Program-made: the position numbers and the translations under genes
The notes under the pieces: model-generated
What the model was told of the DNA's origin: nothing
The model's input: only the letters and a program-made list of their open reading frames with translations
Databases searched by the model: none
Assembly: GCA_025928585.1 (NCBI GenBank)
Contig: JAICJG010000004.1
Coordinates: forward strand, 1-57,968
Direction: 5' to 3'
Origin: Rhodanobacteraceae bacterium
GTDB taxonomy: Bacteria > Pseudomonadota > Gammaproteobacteria > Xanthomonadales > Rhodanobacteraceae
Length of the DNA stretch: 57,968 bases
Shown here: in pieces, positions 34,609 through 45,230 of the stretch
How the letters are laid out: each line of letters starts with the position of its first letter
Position numbering within the stretch: the first letter of the stretch is position 1

Positions 34609-35426
34609 GGCCGCACCCCCCCGTTGCTGGTCGCCGCGGCCGGCACCCGTCGCGCCTTTGCGGCCGGCGGCGCTGGCGCGGTTCGGCCCGACGAGCCGGC
34701 TGCACCCACTGCGTTGCGGACCGGCGCCGAAGCGGGTGCCCGCGTAGCCGCCGCCTTCGGCTGCGGATCGCCCATGGCGGCAACCGGTGCGGCGGTGGCC
34801 GCGGGGGCGACCGTGCCCGCGGATGCCGCGGCAGGCGCCGGGTCCGCGGATGCGTCCGCCAGGGCCGTGTTCTTGCCGTCGGACTTCGGCACGCCGAGGG
34901 TCACGACCAGTTCGAATTCGTAGGGCGTGTTGGTGGCGTTGTCGACCTTCTCGGTCTTGACCAGTTGCGCCGGGCCCATCCAGGGCGAGGCCTCGATGTT
35001 GCGCATGAAATCCGCCACCGTGGCGTTGGACTGCGCCACGCCGTCGAGGGTCAGTTTGTCGCCCTGCTGCTTGAGGCCGGTGAGGCGTGCGCCGGGCGGA
35101 ATGGTGTTCACCATCTGGTCGAACAGGTGCACCATCTGCGAGCGGCTCGCCTGCAGCTTCTCGACGATGCGCTTGCGGGCGAGCAGGTGGTCCTTGACCT
35201 GCTGGAGGTTCTTGATCTCGGTAATCTTGGCGTCGAGCTGCTGGATCTGTCCCTGCAGGTACGCGTTGCGGTCGTTCTGGCTGTCGATCCGCATGCTGGT
35301 CCAGAAGCCCCACAACCCCACCAGCACGATCGCGGCGATCGCGGCGACCACCAGTTGGGCGAAGAATTCGCGCTTGCGGCGTTCGCGCCGCTCCACGCGC
35401 CACGGCAGTAGATTGATCTTGGCCAT
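34605..35426 (-). CDS. pilN: Type IV pilus assembly protein PilN with Ala/Pro-rich C-terminal extension
   Basis: 273 residues. The N-terminal MAKINLLPWR is the cytoplasmic motif that docks into PilM. A membrane helix at about 22-42 (FAQLVVAAIAAIVLVGLWGF) is followed by a coiled coil and a ferredoxin-like periplasmic domain to about 185. The remaining ~85 residues are a low-complexity Ala/Pro tail not present in the shorter PilN of Pseudomonas. The ATG at 35426 directly overlaps the stop of a preceding 31-codon frame that repeats this N-terminus. No strong ribosome site precedes it (only a G-run), so its translation may rely on re-initiation from that frame or from pilM. Confidence 0.93.
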   Translation of the reverse strand: MAKINLLPWRVERRERRKREFFAQLVVAAIAAIVLVGLWGFWTSMRIDSQNDRNAYLQGQIQQLDAKITEIKNLQQVKDHLLARKRIVEKLQASRSQMVHLFDQMVNTIPPGARLTGLKQQGDKLTLDGVAQSNATVADFMRNIEASPWMGPAQLVKTEKVDNATNTPYEFELVVTLGVPKSDGKNTALADASADPAPAAASAGTVAPAATAAPVAAMGDPQPKAAATRAPASAPVRNAVGAAGSSGRTAPAPPAAKARRVPAAATSNGGVRP

Positions 35427-35520
35427 CAGTGGTGGCCCCCCAGCACCCGCCCGGCGGAGGTCGCTTGCGCGCGGCGTTCGCTGCGCTCCGCGCGCCACGG
35501 CAGCAGATTGATCTTGGCCA

Positions 35521-35521
<1 letters not shown>
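35426..35521 (-). CDS. Short reading frame duplicating the PilN N-terminus (PilM-binding peptide)
   Basis: A 31-codon frame between pilM and pilN. It starts MAKINLLPWRAERSERR and continues with 14 unrelated residues (AQATSAGRVLGGHH). The first 51 bases match the pilN start at about 47 of 51 positions, and both copies begin at the same junction, stop and start overlapping as TGATG. The unit is a 95-base tandem duplication that has since diverged. GAGGA lies ten bases upstream, inside the pilM 3' end. The peptide keeps the whole INLLPWR motif by which PilN binds PilM but has no membrane helix. It could act as a soluble competitor for PilM, as a translational relay to pilN, or have no function. 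Translation is unproven. Confidence 0.6.
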
Positions 35522-37111
<1,590 letters not shown>

Positions 37112-39637
37112 ATGAGAATTCTGAAACGACTGGCGCTGATCGTATTGATCGGCATTGCGTGCATGGTGGTGCTGGGCCTCGCCGCGGGCGGCATCGTCTA
37201 CTGGCTGATCGAACCCAGGGTGCCCTCGGTCGCGTCGCTCAAGGACGTGCAGATGCAGGTGCCGCTGCGGGTCCTCTCTGCGGACGGCAAGCTGATCGCC
37301 GAGTTCGGCGAGACGCGGCGGATCCCGGTCGACATCCGCAACGTTCCGGACAAACTGAGGAACGCGGTGCTGGCGGCCGAGGACGCCGACTTCTACCACC
37401 ACTCCGGCATCGACATCACTTCGACCTTCCGCGCCGCGGTCGAGGTCGTGCTGCACCGGGGCGAGAAGGTCCAGGGCGGCTCGACCATCACCCAGCAGGT
37501 CGCGCGCAACTTCTTCCTGAGCCCGCAGAAGACCTATACCCGCAAGGTCACCGAAATCCTCACTTCGTTCCGGATCGAACACGAGCTCAGCAAGGACCAG
37601 ATTCTGCAGCTCTACCTCAACAAGATGTTCCTGGGGCACCGGGCGTACGGGGTCGCGGCGGCCGCACAGTATTACTACGGGAAGAAGCTCGACCAGTTGA
37701 CGCTCGCCGAATGCGCGGCGATCGCATCGACCTTCCAGTTGCCGTCGCTGGTCAATCCGCTCGATCACAAGGATCGCCTGGTCGCGCGCCGCAACTGGGT
37801 GCTGGGCCAGATGCTCTCGCACCAGTTCATCGACCGCAGCGCCTATGAGCAGGCGATCGCCGCGCCGGACAATGCGTCGCCCCACGAGCCGCCGGTCCAG
37901 GTCGAGGCGCCGTACCTCGCGGAGATGGTCCGTCGGCAGGCACTGCAGAAATTCGGCAACCAGGCGCTCACCGACGGCTACGTCATCCGCACGACGATCG
38001 ACAGCCACCTGCAGGCGCTCGCCAACCACGCGCTGCGCAGCCGGCTGGAGGAGTACGACCATCGCCACGGCTATCGGGGGCCCGAGGCGCACGTCGCGCT
38101 GCCGGAACCGGCCACGCCCGACGCGCTGGAACAGGCGCTGTCGGGCTACAACGAGCTGAGCAACCTGTTGCCTGCGATCGTCACCGCAAGCGACGGGGAC
38201 ACTGCGACGGCGTACGTCCAGGGCGGCAAGAAGATCACGCTGGCGGTTGCCGACCTCAAGTGGGCGCTCGGCTACGCCCGCAAGGCGAAGACCGGCGGCA
38301 AGGGCGCGGCCTCGATCCTGCAACCCGGCGACATCATCCGCGTGCGCGAAGTGCAGGATCCGCAAGCGTCCTCGGCCCCGGCCGCGAAGGCTGCCAAGGC
38401 AGCCAGGGTCGCAGACGCCAAACATTGGGAGCTCGAGCAGATCCCCGCGGCGCAGGCGGCGATGGTCGTGCTCTCGCCCGACGACGGCGCGGTCGAATCG
38501 CTGGTCGGCGGGTTCAACTTCCAGTTGAGCAAGTTCAACCGCGCGGTGCAGACCCAGCGCCAGCCGGGATCGAGCTTCAAGCCGTTCATCTATTCGGCCG
38601 CCTTCAGCCGTGGCTACACGCCCGCCTCGATCATCAACGACGCACCCATCGCGTTGCCGGATCCTTCCAAGCCCGGCGGCCTGTGGACGCCGCAGAACGA
38701 CGACGACAAGTTCCGCGGCCCGATGCGGCTGCGCGAAGCGCTGGCGCAGTCGGTGAACCTGGTGGCGATCCGGCTGCTCGACGCGGTCGGCGTGCGCTAC
38801 ACCCGCGAATACGCGTCCCGCTTCGGCTTTCCGCTCGATGCGATTCCCGCGAACCTGTCGATGGCGCTCGGCACCGCATCGGTTTCCCCGATGGCGATGG
38901 CGCGCGCGTACGCGGTGTTCGCGAACGGCGGTTTCCTGGTCGACCCCTATTACATCGCCGAGATCGACGACCGCGACGGCAAGGCCATCTACAAGGCCGA
39001 TCCGGTGCGCGCCTGCCGGACCTGCGAGGCGCGTCTGCTGGATGAAGGCAGGACCACCGCCGCGCCCGCGCAGCCCGCCTCCGCCGCCGGCGATCCCGGC
39101 GCGCTCCCGGACACTGCCAATGCGCTCGGCACGGGCGAATCGAAGGGTCCGCTGCTGGCACCGCGGGTGATCGACCCGCGCAACGACTACCTGATGGACT
39201 CGATGCTGCAAAGCGTCGTCGACCACGGCACCGGGTTCGCGGTCAAGCAGCTCGGACGCAGCGACCTCGCCGGCAAGACCGGTTCGACCAACGACCACCA
39301 TGACGGCTGGTTCTGTGGTTTCAACGGGGACCTGGTCGCGACCGTGTGGGTGGGGTTCGACGATTACCGCACGCTCGGCCACGGGGAGTTCGGCGCGAAG
39401 ACCGCGCTGCCGATCTGGATGGCCTTCATGGGCCCGGCGCTCGAGGGCAAGCCTGAAAACACCCTGCCAATGCCGCCCGGCATCGTGACCGCGACCATCG
39501 ACCGCAGCACCGGCCTGCCCGCCCCGCCCGGCGACACCAACACCATGAGCGAGTCGTTCCGCATCGAGGACCTCGACCGGCTGCGCGCGCAGGCCAAGGA
39601 GCAGCAGAACAAGGCTCCCGCGTACGACATATTTTAG
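37112..39637 (+). CDS. mrcA: Penicillin-binding protein 1A (bifunctional transglycosylase/transpeptidase)
   Basis: 841 residues, anchored by an N-terminal helix at about 8-32. The glycosyltransferase 51 domain has the catalytic glutamate E90 in AAEDADFY and GGSTITQQVARNFFL. An OB-like linker domain of about 120 residues separates it from the transpeptidase. The transpeptidase motifs are S487-S-F-K490 (SxxK), QSVNL (SxN) and K722-T-G. It synthesises and cross-links peptidoglycan at the outer face of the inner membrane. Divergence from pilMNOPQ is a conserved arrangement in gammaproteobacteria. A GC hairpin directly overlaps the stop (39637-39654) but has no T-tract. Confidence 0.95.
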   Translation: MRILKRLALIVLIGIACMVVLGLAAGGIVYWLIEPRVPSVASLKDVQMQVPLRVLSADGKLIAEFGETRRIPVDIRNVPDKLRNAVLAAEDADFYHHSGIDITSTFRAAVEVVLHRGEKVQGGSTITQQVARNFFLSPQKTYTRKVTEILTSFRIEHELSKDQILQLYLNKMFLGHRAYGVAAAAQYYYGKKLDQLTLAECAAIASTFQLPSLVNPLDHKDRLVARRNWVLGQMLSHQFIDRSAYEQAIAAPDNASPHEPPVQVEAPYLAEMVRRQALQKFGNQALTDGYVIRTTIDSHLQALANHALRSRLEEYDHRHGYRGPEAHVALPEPATPDALEQALSGYNELSNLLPAIVTASDGDTATAYVQGGKKITLAVADLKWALGYARKAKTGGKGAASILQPGDIIRVREVQDPQASSAPAAKAAKAARVADAKHWELEQIPAAQAAMVVLSPDDGAVESLVGGFNFQLSKFNRAVQTQRQPGSSFKPFIYSAAFSRGYTPASIINDAPIALPDPSKPGGLWTPQNDDDKFRGPMRLREALAQSVNLVAIRLLDAVGVRYTREYASRFGFPLDAIPANLSMALGTASVSPMAMARAYAVFANGGFLVDPYYIAEIDDRDGKAIYKADPVRACRTCEARLLDEGRTTAAPAQPASAAGDPGALPDTANALGTGESKGPLLAPRVIDPRNDYLMDSMLQSVVDHGTGFAVKQLGRSDLAGKTGSTNDHHDGWFCGFNGDLVATVWVGFDDYRTLGHGEFGAKTALPIWMAFMGPALEGKPENTLPMPPGIVTATIDRSTGLPAPPGDTNTMSESFRIEDLDRLRAQAKEQQNKAPAYDIF

Positions 39638-39851
39638 CGAGCGTCCACGCTCGCTGCTTCGCGGGATGGCAATGGCCCATCCATCCGTCTCGAGCGCGTC
39701 GAGACCAGAACGGCCACCCCCTGGCCTGACTTTTCACAACAGCCGCTTCGCGTGAAGCACTCCAGCGCCGGTCCCCTGCTCCCTCCTCCCGCCTTTGCTT
39801 TTCCTGCCCGCTTTTTGCGACACTTGGTTCCGACGCGGCGAGGAAATGAAC

Positions 39852-40487
39852 ATGCGCAAGACGGCCGAGTTTCATCGGATCCATGCGGAAGGCCGTGCCC
39901 ACCAACTGCGTCGCCGGATTGCGCTCGAGGCCGCGCGCCTGATCAGCGAACAGGGCATCCGCGACTACCGGATGGCCAAACGCAAGGCTGCGCAGCGGAT
40001 CGGCGTCAATGACGAGGGCTACCTGCCGCGCAACCGCGAGGTCGAGGATGCCTTGCGCGAGCACCAGCGGCTGTTTCGCACCGGCGAACAACCGCGGGCG
40101 CAACAGTTCCGGCTGGAGACCGCCCGCGACGCCATGCGTTTCCTCGCGCGGTTCGAGCCGCGGCTGGTCGGACCAGTACTGGAAGGCACCGCCGACGTCC
40201 ATTCGCCGGTCAGCCTGCATGTCTTCGACGACACCCCGGAAGCAGTCACGGGTTTCCTCGACGACCACGGCGTCGCCTTCGAGACGCGCGCCCGCAGCGT
40301 GCGCGTCGACCGCACCCGCAGCGTCGAATTCCCGGTACTGCTGTTCGATGCCGGCGGGGTCGCGGTGGACGTCACGGTGTTCCCGCGCAATGCGCTGCGG
40401 CAGGCGCCGCTGGACCGCATCGACGAACGTCCTCTGCAGCGCGCTTCGCTGGCTGCGGTGGAAATGATGCTGGCGGAGAACGCCTGA
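39852..40487 (+). CDS. Conserved hypothetical protein with predicted nucleotidyltransferase fold
   Basis: 211 residues. An N-terminal helical region includes MAKRKAAQRIGVNDEGYLP. A later region LVGPVLEGTADVHSPVSLHV, with FDAGGVAVDVTVFP further on, resembles predicted nucleotidyltransferase proteins of gammaproteobacteria that lack an assigned function. Possible acidic metal ligands are the D of TADVHS and the D of AVDVTVFP, but this is a guess. The ATG at 39852 is preceded by GAGGA at seven bases; an ATG six bases earlier would be too close to it. It stands alone between mrcA and convergent gltA. Confidence 0.65.
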   Translation: MRKTAEFHRIHAEGRAHQLRRRIALEAARLISEQGIRDYRMAKRKAAQRIGVNDEGYLPRNREVEDALREHQRLFRTGEQPRAQQFRLETARDAMRFLARFEPRLVGPVLEGTADVHSPVSLHVFDDTPEAVTGFLDDHGVAFETRARSVRVDRTRSVEFPVLLFDAGGVAVDVTVFPRNALRQAPLDRIDERPLQRASLAAVEMMLAENA

Positions 40488-40492
40488 TCCGG

Positions 40493-40652
40493 GACTCGGG
40501 ACTCGGGACAGCGCAAGTGCGGTCACCCGCTTCCGAAGGAAGGGGTTCCCGCCGCAGGCGCGGGGGGATGTCTCGGCACGCGGGGACGTGAGCGCGCCGA
40601 TCTGGCGCTTCGCGCGCGTTCTCTTCTCCCTTCGCAGGCGAAGGGAGAAGAA
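40493..40652. repeat. Intergenic repeat cluster with long perfect hairpin
   Basis: Starts with the direct repeat gggactcgggactcgggac (40494-40512) and ends with an 11-bp perfect hairpin ttctcccttcg/cgaagggagaa (40624-40649, loop cagg). The hairpin resembles the second half of the REP-like elements. It lies between two convergent genes and may terminate either, but neither side has a clear T-tract. Confidence 0.6.
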
Positions 40653-40657
40653 ACGTC

Positions 40658-41944
40658 CTACCGCTTGTCGAGCGCGACGTACTCGCGCGGCGTTGCGCCG
40701 ACATACACCTGGCGCGGCCGGCCGATGCGCCCGCCCGGCATTTCGTGCTGCTCGATCCAGTGCGCGATCCAGCCGGCGGTGCGCGCGATCGCGAACATCA
40801 CCGTGAACATCTCGGTCGGGATCCGGAGCGCCTTGTAGATGATGCCGGAATAGAAATCGACGTTCGGGTACAGCTTGTGCTCGATGAAGTAATCGTCCTT
40901 GAGCGCCGCTTCCTCGAGCTTCAGCGCAACCTCCAGCAGGGGATCGTGGATGCCGAGCTTGTGCAGGACCTCGTGGCACTTCGCGCGGATGATCCTGGCG
41001 CGCGGATCGAAGTTCTTGTAAACGCGGTGGCCGAAACCCATCAGGCGGAAGCCCGACTGCTTGTCCTTGGCCCGCTCGATCGCCCGGCCGACATTCTTGG
41101 CATCGCCGATCTCGGTGAGCATCTTCAGCACGGCTTCGTTGGCGCCACCGTGGGCCGGCCCCCACAGCGCGGCGATGCCCGCCGCAACCGAAGCGTACGG
41201 ATTGGCGCCGGTCGAACCGACCAGCCGCACGGTCGAAGTCGACGCGTTCTGCTCGTGGTCGGCGTGCAGGATGAACAGCAGGTCCAGCGCCTCGGCGACC
41301 ACCGGGTTCAATTCCAGCGGCTCGCTCGGCACCTCGAACATCATGTGCAGGAAACGATCGACGTACCCGAGGCTGTTGCGCGGATAGCGGATCGGCCAGC
41401 CGATCGAATAACGATACGAAGCCGCCGCGATGGTCGGCATCTTGGCCAGCAGGCGAATCGCCGCGAGGCGGCGCTGGTCGGGATCCTGGATGTCGAGGGT
41501 GTCGTGGTAGAACGCCGACAGCGAAGCAATCGACGCGCACAGCATCGCCATGGGGTGGGCGTCGTAGTGGAACCCGCGCAGGAAGTTCTTGAGCGACTCG
41601 TGCATCATCGTGTGGTGCGTGACTGAGTGCTCGAACTTCGTCATCTCCGCCTCGGTCGGCAATTCGCCTTCCAGCAGCAGGTACGCGACTTCCAGGAAGC
41701 TGGAGCGCTCGGCGAGCTGTTCGATCGGGTAGCCGCGGTACAGCAGCACGCCCTTCTCGCCGTCGATGAAGGTGATCGCGCTCTTGCACGACGCGGTCGC
41801 CGCAAAACCCGGATCGAAGGTGAAGTGGCCGGTCTCGCGATACAGCGAGGAGATGTCGACGCAACTCGGCCCCTGGCTACCCTCCACCAGCGGCAGGGTT
41901 ACGGAACGATCGGCGGCGGTGAGGGTGACATTCGGGTTGGGCAC
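40658..41944 (-). CDS. gltA: Citrate synthase (type II, hexameric)
   Basis: Condenses acetyl-CoA and oxaloacetate in the TCA cycle. 428 residues, with the N-terminal beta-rich domain typical of the Gram-negative, NADH-regulated form. Catalytic residues are the histidine in [12 protein letters not shown], the histidine in [15 protein letters not shown] and the aspartate in PNVDFYSGI. Monocistronic by position, with 221 bases between its start and the rpmE2 stop; that gap contains the rpmE2 terminator and must hold the gltA promoter. Confidence 0.97.
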   Translation of the reverse strand: MPNPNVTLTAADRSVTLPLVEGSQGPSCVDISSLYRETGHFTFDPGFAATASCKSAITFIDGEKGVLLYRGYPIEQLAERSSFLEVAYLLLEGELPTEAEMTKFEHSVTHHTMMHESLKNFLRGFHYDAHPMAMLCASIASLSAFYHDTLDIQDPDQRRLAAIRLLAKMPTIAAASYRYSIGWPIRYPRNSLGYVDRFLHMMFEVPSEPLELNPVVAEALDLLFILHADHEQNASTSTVRLVGSTGANPYASVAAGIAALWGPAHGGANEAVLKMLTEIGDAKNVGRAIERAKDKQSGFRLMGFGHRVYKNFDPRARIIRAKCHEVLHKLGIHDPLLEVALKLEEAALKDDYFIEHKLYPNVDFYSGIIYKALRIPTEMFTVMFAIARTAGWIAHWIEQHEMPGGRIGRPRQVYVGATPREYVALDKR

Positions 41945-42076
41945 GTGGGACTCCTTTGGTACGGCGCGATGCTCGTGCGATCGCGATATGAAACCCCACG
42001 ATTATCGCACGATACGGCCGCGTACGCAGGTGCGGCCCACGAACGGCCTCGCAACTTCGTCAATCGAGACCCATGC

Positions 42077-42111
42077 GAAAACGCCCTCCGCGCGCGGACG
42101 CGGAAGGGCGT
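42077..42111 (-). terminator. Intrinsic terminator of rpmE2
   Basis: On the minus strand a stem of acgcccttccgcg with cgcggagggcgt (one bulged base) around a short loop is followed by TTTTCG. It lies 55 bases after the rpmE2 stop. Confidence 0.7.
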
Positions 42112-42165
42112 CGGAATCCTTCGCATGGCGTGCACGCCCGGCGGCAGACCGCGGGGGCGGGCGGC

Positions 42166-42417
42166 TTACTTCTTGCCGGCGGTGTAACGACGCTTGAACT
42201 TGTCGATGCGGCCGCCGGTGTCCATCACCTTCTGCTTGCCCGTATAGAACGGGTGCGAAGCCGAGGAGATGTCGACCTTGACAACGGGATATTCGTTGCC
42301 GTCTTCCCACTTGACGGTTTCCTCGCTCGTCATCGTCGAACGCGTCAGGAACGCGAAATCGGACGCGGCGTCCTGGAAAACCACCGGATGGTAGTTCGGA
42401 TGGATTTCGGCTTTCAT
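42166..42417 (-). CDS. rpmE2: 50S ribosomal protein L31 type B
   Basis: 83 residues, beginning [19 protein letters not shown], split as MKAEIHPNY and [10 protein letters not shown]. It lacks the zinc-binding CxxC of the ordinary L31, which defines the zinc-independent type B paralogue. Internal motifs [13 protein letters not shown] and [10 protein letters not shown] are conserved. In many bacteria type B L31 is induced when zinc is short, but no Zur-like palindrome is evident upstream and it may be the only L31 here. The start is 79 bases after the recG stop. Confidence 0.96.
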   Translation of the reverse strand: MKAEIHPNYHPVVFQDAASDFAFLTRSTMTSEETVKWEDGNEYPVVKVDISSASHPFYTGKQKVMDTGGRIDKFKRRYTAGKK

Positions 42418-42496
42418 GGGGTGTCCGTCTGCGGTTGCAGGCTTGAGGCAAGGGCGGAATTGTAGTCTGCGGCGGCCTTGCAGGGCAAGCTTCGGA

Positions 42497-44740
42497 TCAG
42501 GCCGCGGCGAACCGGCCGGCACTGCCGATCCAGCGGTCGGTGAGGCGCCGCGAAAGCGCCGGATGCGAGCGCAGCATCGTGGCGCCCACCCGCTGCACGG
42601 CGGGAATCAGCGCCGCATCACGCACGATGTCGGCGATCCGGAAGGCCATCTGGCCGGTCTGGCGGGTGCCGAGCAGTTCGCCTGGTCCGCGCAGGCGCAG
42701 GTCGGTTTCCGCGATCACGAAGCCGTCGCTGGTCTCGCGCAGGGTCTCGATCCGCTGGCGTGCCAGCGCCGACAGCGGCGGCTGGTACAGCAGCACGCAG
42801 GTCGAGGCGGCCTCGCCACGCCCCACCCGCCCGCGCAACTGGTGGAGCTGCGCAAGCCCGAGCCGCTCCGCGTTCTCGATCACCATCAAGCTCGCATTCG
42901 GCACGTCCACGCCGACCTCGATCACGGTGGTGGCGACCAGGACGGCGGTCCGTCCGTCCTGGAAAGCTTCCATCGCAGCCTGTTTCTCCGCGGGCTTCAT
43001 GCGGCCGTGCACCAGGCCCACCGCAAGATCAGGCAGCGCCGCACAAAGCTGCGCATGTGCGACTTCGGCGGCCTGCGCCTGGACGAGCGTGTTCTCGCGG
43101 CTCCCTCCGCCAAAGCCCACGCGTCCCGCCGCGGACGTTTCGCGAAGCCCTTCCTCGATCAACGTGCACACCCAATAGACCTGCCGGCCTTCGCTGCAGG
43201 CGGCCCGGATGCGTCCGATCACTTCGTCCCGCCGGGTGTTGGCGACCGCCACGGTACGCACCGGCGTACGCCCCGGCGGCAATTCGTCCAGCGTGGACAC
43301 GTCGAGGTCGGCGTACGCGCTCATCGCCAGGGTGCGCGGGATCGGCGTCGCCGTCAGCACCAGTTGATGCGGCACGTACCCTGGCAAGAAACCTTCGTTG
43401 GTGCGCCCCCTGCCATGCGCCCGCGGCGCCTGCGGCGCCGCCACGCCCTTGTCGCGCAAGGCCATCCGCTGCTGCACGCCGAAACGGTGCTGCTCATCCA
43501 CGATTGCGAGCGCGAGGCGCGGAAACGCCACGCCCTCCTGCATCAGCGCGTGGGTCCCCACCGCCACCGGGGCACCGGCGGCGAGCCGGCCCAGCGCCCG
43601 GTCGCGCGCGCGGCCGGTCACCTTGCCGGCCAGCCACACCACTTCGAGCCCGAGCGGATCGAACCATCCGCGGAAGTTGCGCAGGTGTTGTTCGGCCAGC
43701 AGTTCGGTCGGCGCCATCAGCGCGGTCTGGTGGCCGTTCGCAATCGCATGCAGCGCGGCCAGCGCCGCCACCACCGTCTTGCCCGACCCGACGTCGCCCT
43801 GCACCAGCCTCAGCATCGGCACGCGCTTCCCGAGGTCGCGCGCGACTTCCTCGCCGACCCGTCGCTGCGCCCGCGTCAGCGCGAACGGCAATACGTCGAG
43901 GAAACGCGCCTCGAGTTCCGGATCGCCCGGCAGTGCCGGGGCATGTTGCTTGCGCACGCGCGCGCGCAGGCGCTTCAGGCTCAGGTGGTGGGCCAGCAAT
44001 TCCTCGAACGCGAGTCGCTGTTGCGCGGGATGGCGTCCGGCGAGCAGCGCGTCCAGGTCCGCCCCCGGTGCCGGCCGGTGCACTTCCAGCAATGCGCCGC
44101 GCAGCGACATCAGTCCGAGCGGCGCCAGCAGCGAGGCAGGCACGAGTTCCAGCAGCGCTTCGTCCGGCAAGCGCACGAGTGACTTCTCGATCACGCCGCG
44201 GAGGCGCTGCTGGCCCAGGCCCTCGGTGACCGGGTAGATTGGGGTCAGCGTCGCGTCGACCGCAACCTCGCCGCGCAGAATCCGGTACTGCGGATGCACC
44301 ATCTCGAGGCCGTGCTGGCCGTGGCGGATCGCCCCGAAGCAGCGCAGGCGCATCCCCGGCGCGAACTGCTGCGCCTGCTGGCGACGGAAATGGAAGAACC
44401 GCAGGACCAGGGTTTCGCGCGAGGCGTCGCCGATCGCGACCCGCAACTGCGGGCGGTAGCGGAAACCGGTTTCCACCGCCTCGACCACGCCGTCCACCTG
44501 CGCGGATTCACCGACCACGAGGTCACGGATCGCGGTGATGCGGGTCCGGTCTTCGTAGCGCAGCGGCAGGTGGAACCACAAATCCTGCACGCGCTCGATG
44601 CCGAGCTTGCCGAGCGTCTCGGCGAGAGCGGGACCGACGCCCGGCAGCGACGTCACCGGCGCGAGGCCGGCGTCGACGGGAGGTTCGATGCGCGTGTCGG
44701 CGGGCGGTGTCACCCGCGCAAGGTTAGCGGATGCCGGCAT
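42497..44740 (-). CDS. recG: ATP-dependent DNA helicase RecG
   Basis: Branch-migrates recombination intermediates and regresses stalled forks. 747 residues, longer than E. coli RecG (693). The wedge OB-fold lies in the first ~200 residues. Motif I is GDVGSGKT, the DEAD-like box is DEQH in [14 protein letters not shown], motif III is TATPIPRTL, motif VI is QLRGRVGRG, and the C-terminal hook contains [12 protein letters not shown]. Compared from memory with E. coli, two insertions of about 17-19 residues interrupt the helicase core: one after RMALRDKG ([19 protein letters not shown]) and one after EEGLRE ([17 protein letters not shown]). Both keep the frame and are Gly/Arg rich. ridA ends 20 bases upstream of its start. 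Confidence 0.95.
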   Translation of the reverse strand: MPASANLARVTPPADTRIEPPVDAGLAPVTSLPGVGPALAETLGKLGIERVQDLWFHLPLRYEDRTRITAIRDLVVGESAQVDGVVEAVETGFRYRPQLRVAIGDASRETLVLRFFHFRRQQAQQFAPGMRLRCFGAIRHGQHGLEMVHPQYRILRGEVAVDATLTPIYPVTEGLGQQRLRGVIEKSLVRLPDEALLELVPASLLAPLGLMSLRGALLEVHRPAPGADLDALLAGRHPAQQRLAFEELLAHHLSLKRLRARVRKQHAPALPGDPELEARFLDVLPFALTRAQRRVGEEVARDLGKRVPMLRLVQGDVGSGKTVVAALAALHAIANGHQTALMAPTELLAEQHLRNFRGWFDPLGLEVVWLAGKVTGRARDRALGRLAAGAPVAVGTHALMQEGVAFPRLALAIVDEQHRFGVQQRMALRDKGVAAPQAPRAHGRGRTNEGFLPGYVPHQLVLTATPIPRTLAMSAYADLDVSTLDELPPGRTPVRTVAVANTRRDEVIGRIRAACSEGRQVYWVCTLIEEGLRETSAAGRVGFGGGSRENTLVQAQAAEVAHAQLCAALPDLAVGLVHGRMKPAEKQAAMEAFQDGRTAVLVATTVIEVGVDVPNASLMVIENAERLGLAQLHQLRGRVGRGEAASTCVLLYQPPLSALARQRIETLRETSDGFVIAETDLRLRGPGELLGTRQTGQMAFRIADIVRDAALIPAVQRVGATMLRSHPALSRRLTDRWIGSAGRFAAA

Positions 44741-44760
44741 GGCTCACGCGCAGGCGCGGG

Positions 44761-45147
44761 TCAGCCGGCGGTCACCGCGATCACGTCGACCTCGACCGCC
44801 GCGCCGCGCGGCAGCGCGGCCACGCCGATGGTCGAACGGGCGGGATACGGTTCGCTGAAATAGCGCTTCATCACTTCGTTGACGGCAGCGAAGTTGCCGA
44901 GATCGGTCATGTAGATCGCCACCCGGACCACGTCTTCGAACGAAGCACCGGCCGCGACGAGCACCGCCTTCAGGTTCTCGAACACGCGCGTGGCCTGCTC
45001 CTCGATGCCACCGGCGACCATCTCGCCCGTGGCGGGGTCGAGCGGGGTCTGCCCCGAGAGGTACAAGGTGTCGCCGGCGCGGACGGCCTGGGAATACGGC
45101 CCGATCGCCTTCGGCGCGGAATCGGAATGGATCGGTTGGCGTGGCAT
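44761..45147 (-). CDS. ridA: Reactive intermediate/imine deaminase RidA
   Basis: A 128-residue trimeric enzyme that hydrolyses reactive enamines and imines formed by PLP enzymes. Signature residues are in [13 protein letters not shown] and the active-site arginine in [15 protein letters not shown], followed by VEVDVIAV. It lies between spoT and recG on the same strand, an arrangement shared with many gammaproteobacteria. The gap to spoT is 83 bases. Confidence 0.96.
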   Translation of the reverse strand: MPRQPIHSDSAPKAIGPYSQAVRAGDTLYLSGQTPLDPATGEMVAGGIEEQATRVFENLKAVLVAAGASFEDVVRVAIYMTDLGNFAAVNEVMKRYFSEPYPARSTIGVAALPRGAAVEVDVIAVTAG

Positions 45148-45230
45148 GGCATTTCCCGCGAAAGAAAAACCGACAGTCTAGCGGCGAACACGCCCGGTCC
45201 TGCCGGTCACCAGCGGATTCCGGTCCGGCG

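Noticed and set aside
39637-39654. Hairpin gcgagcg-tcca-cgctcgc at the mrcA stop as an intrinsic terminator
   Set aside because: The stem is only seven pairs and no T-tract follows, so I did not list it as a terminator.
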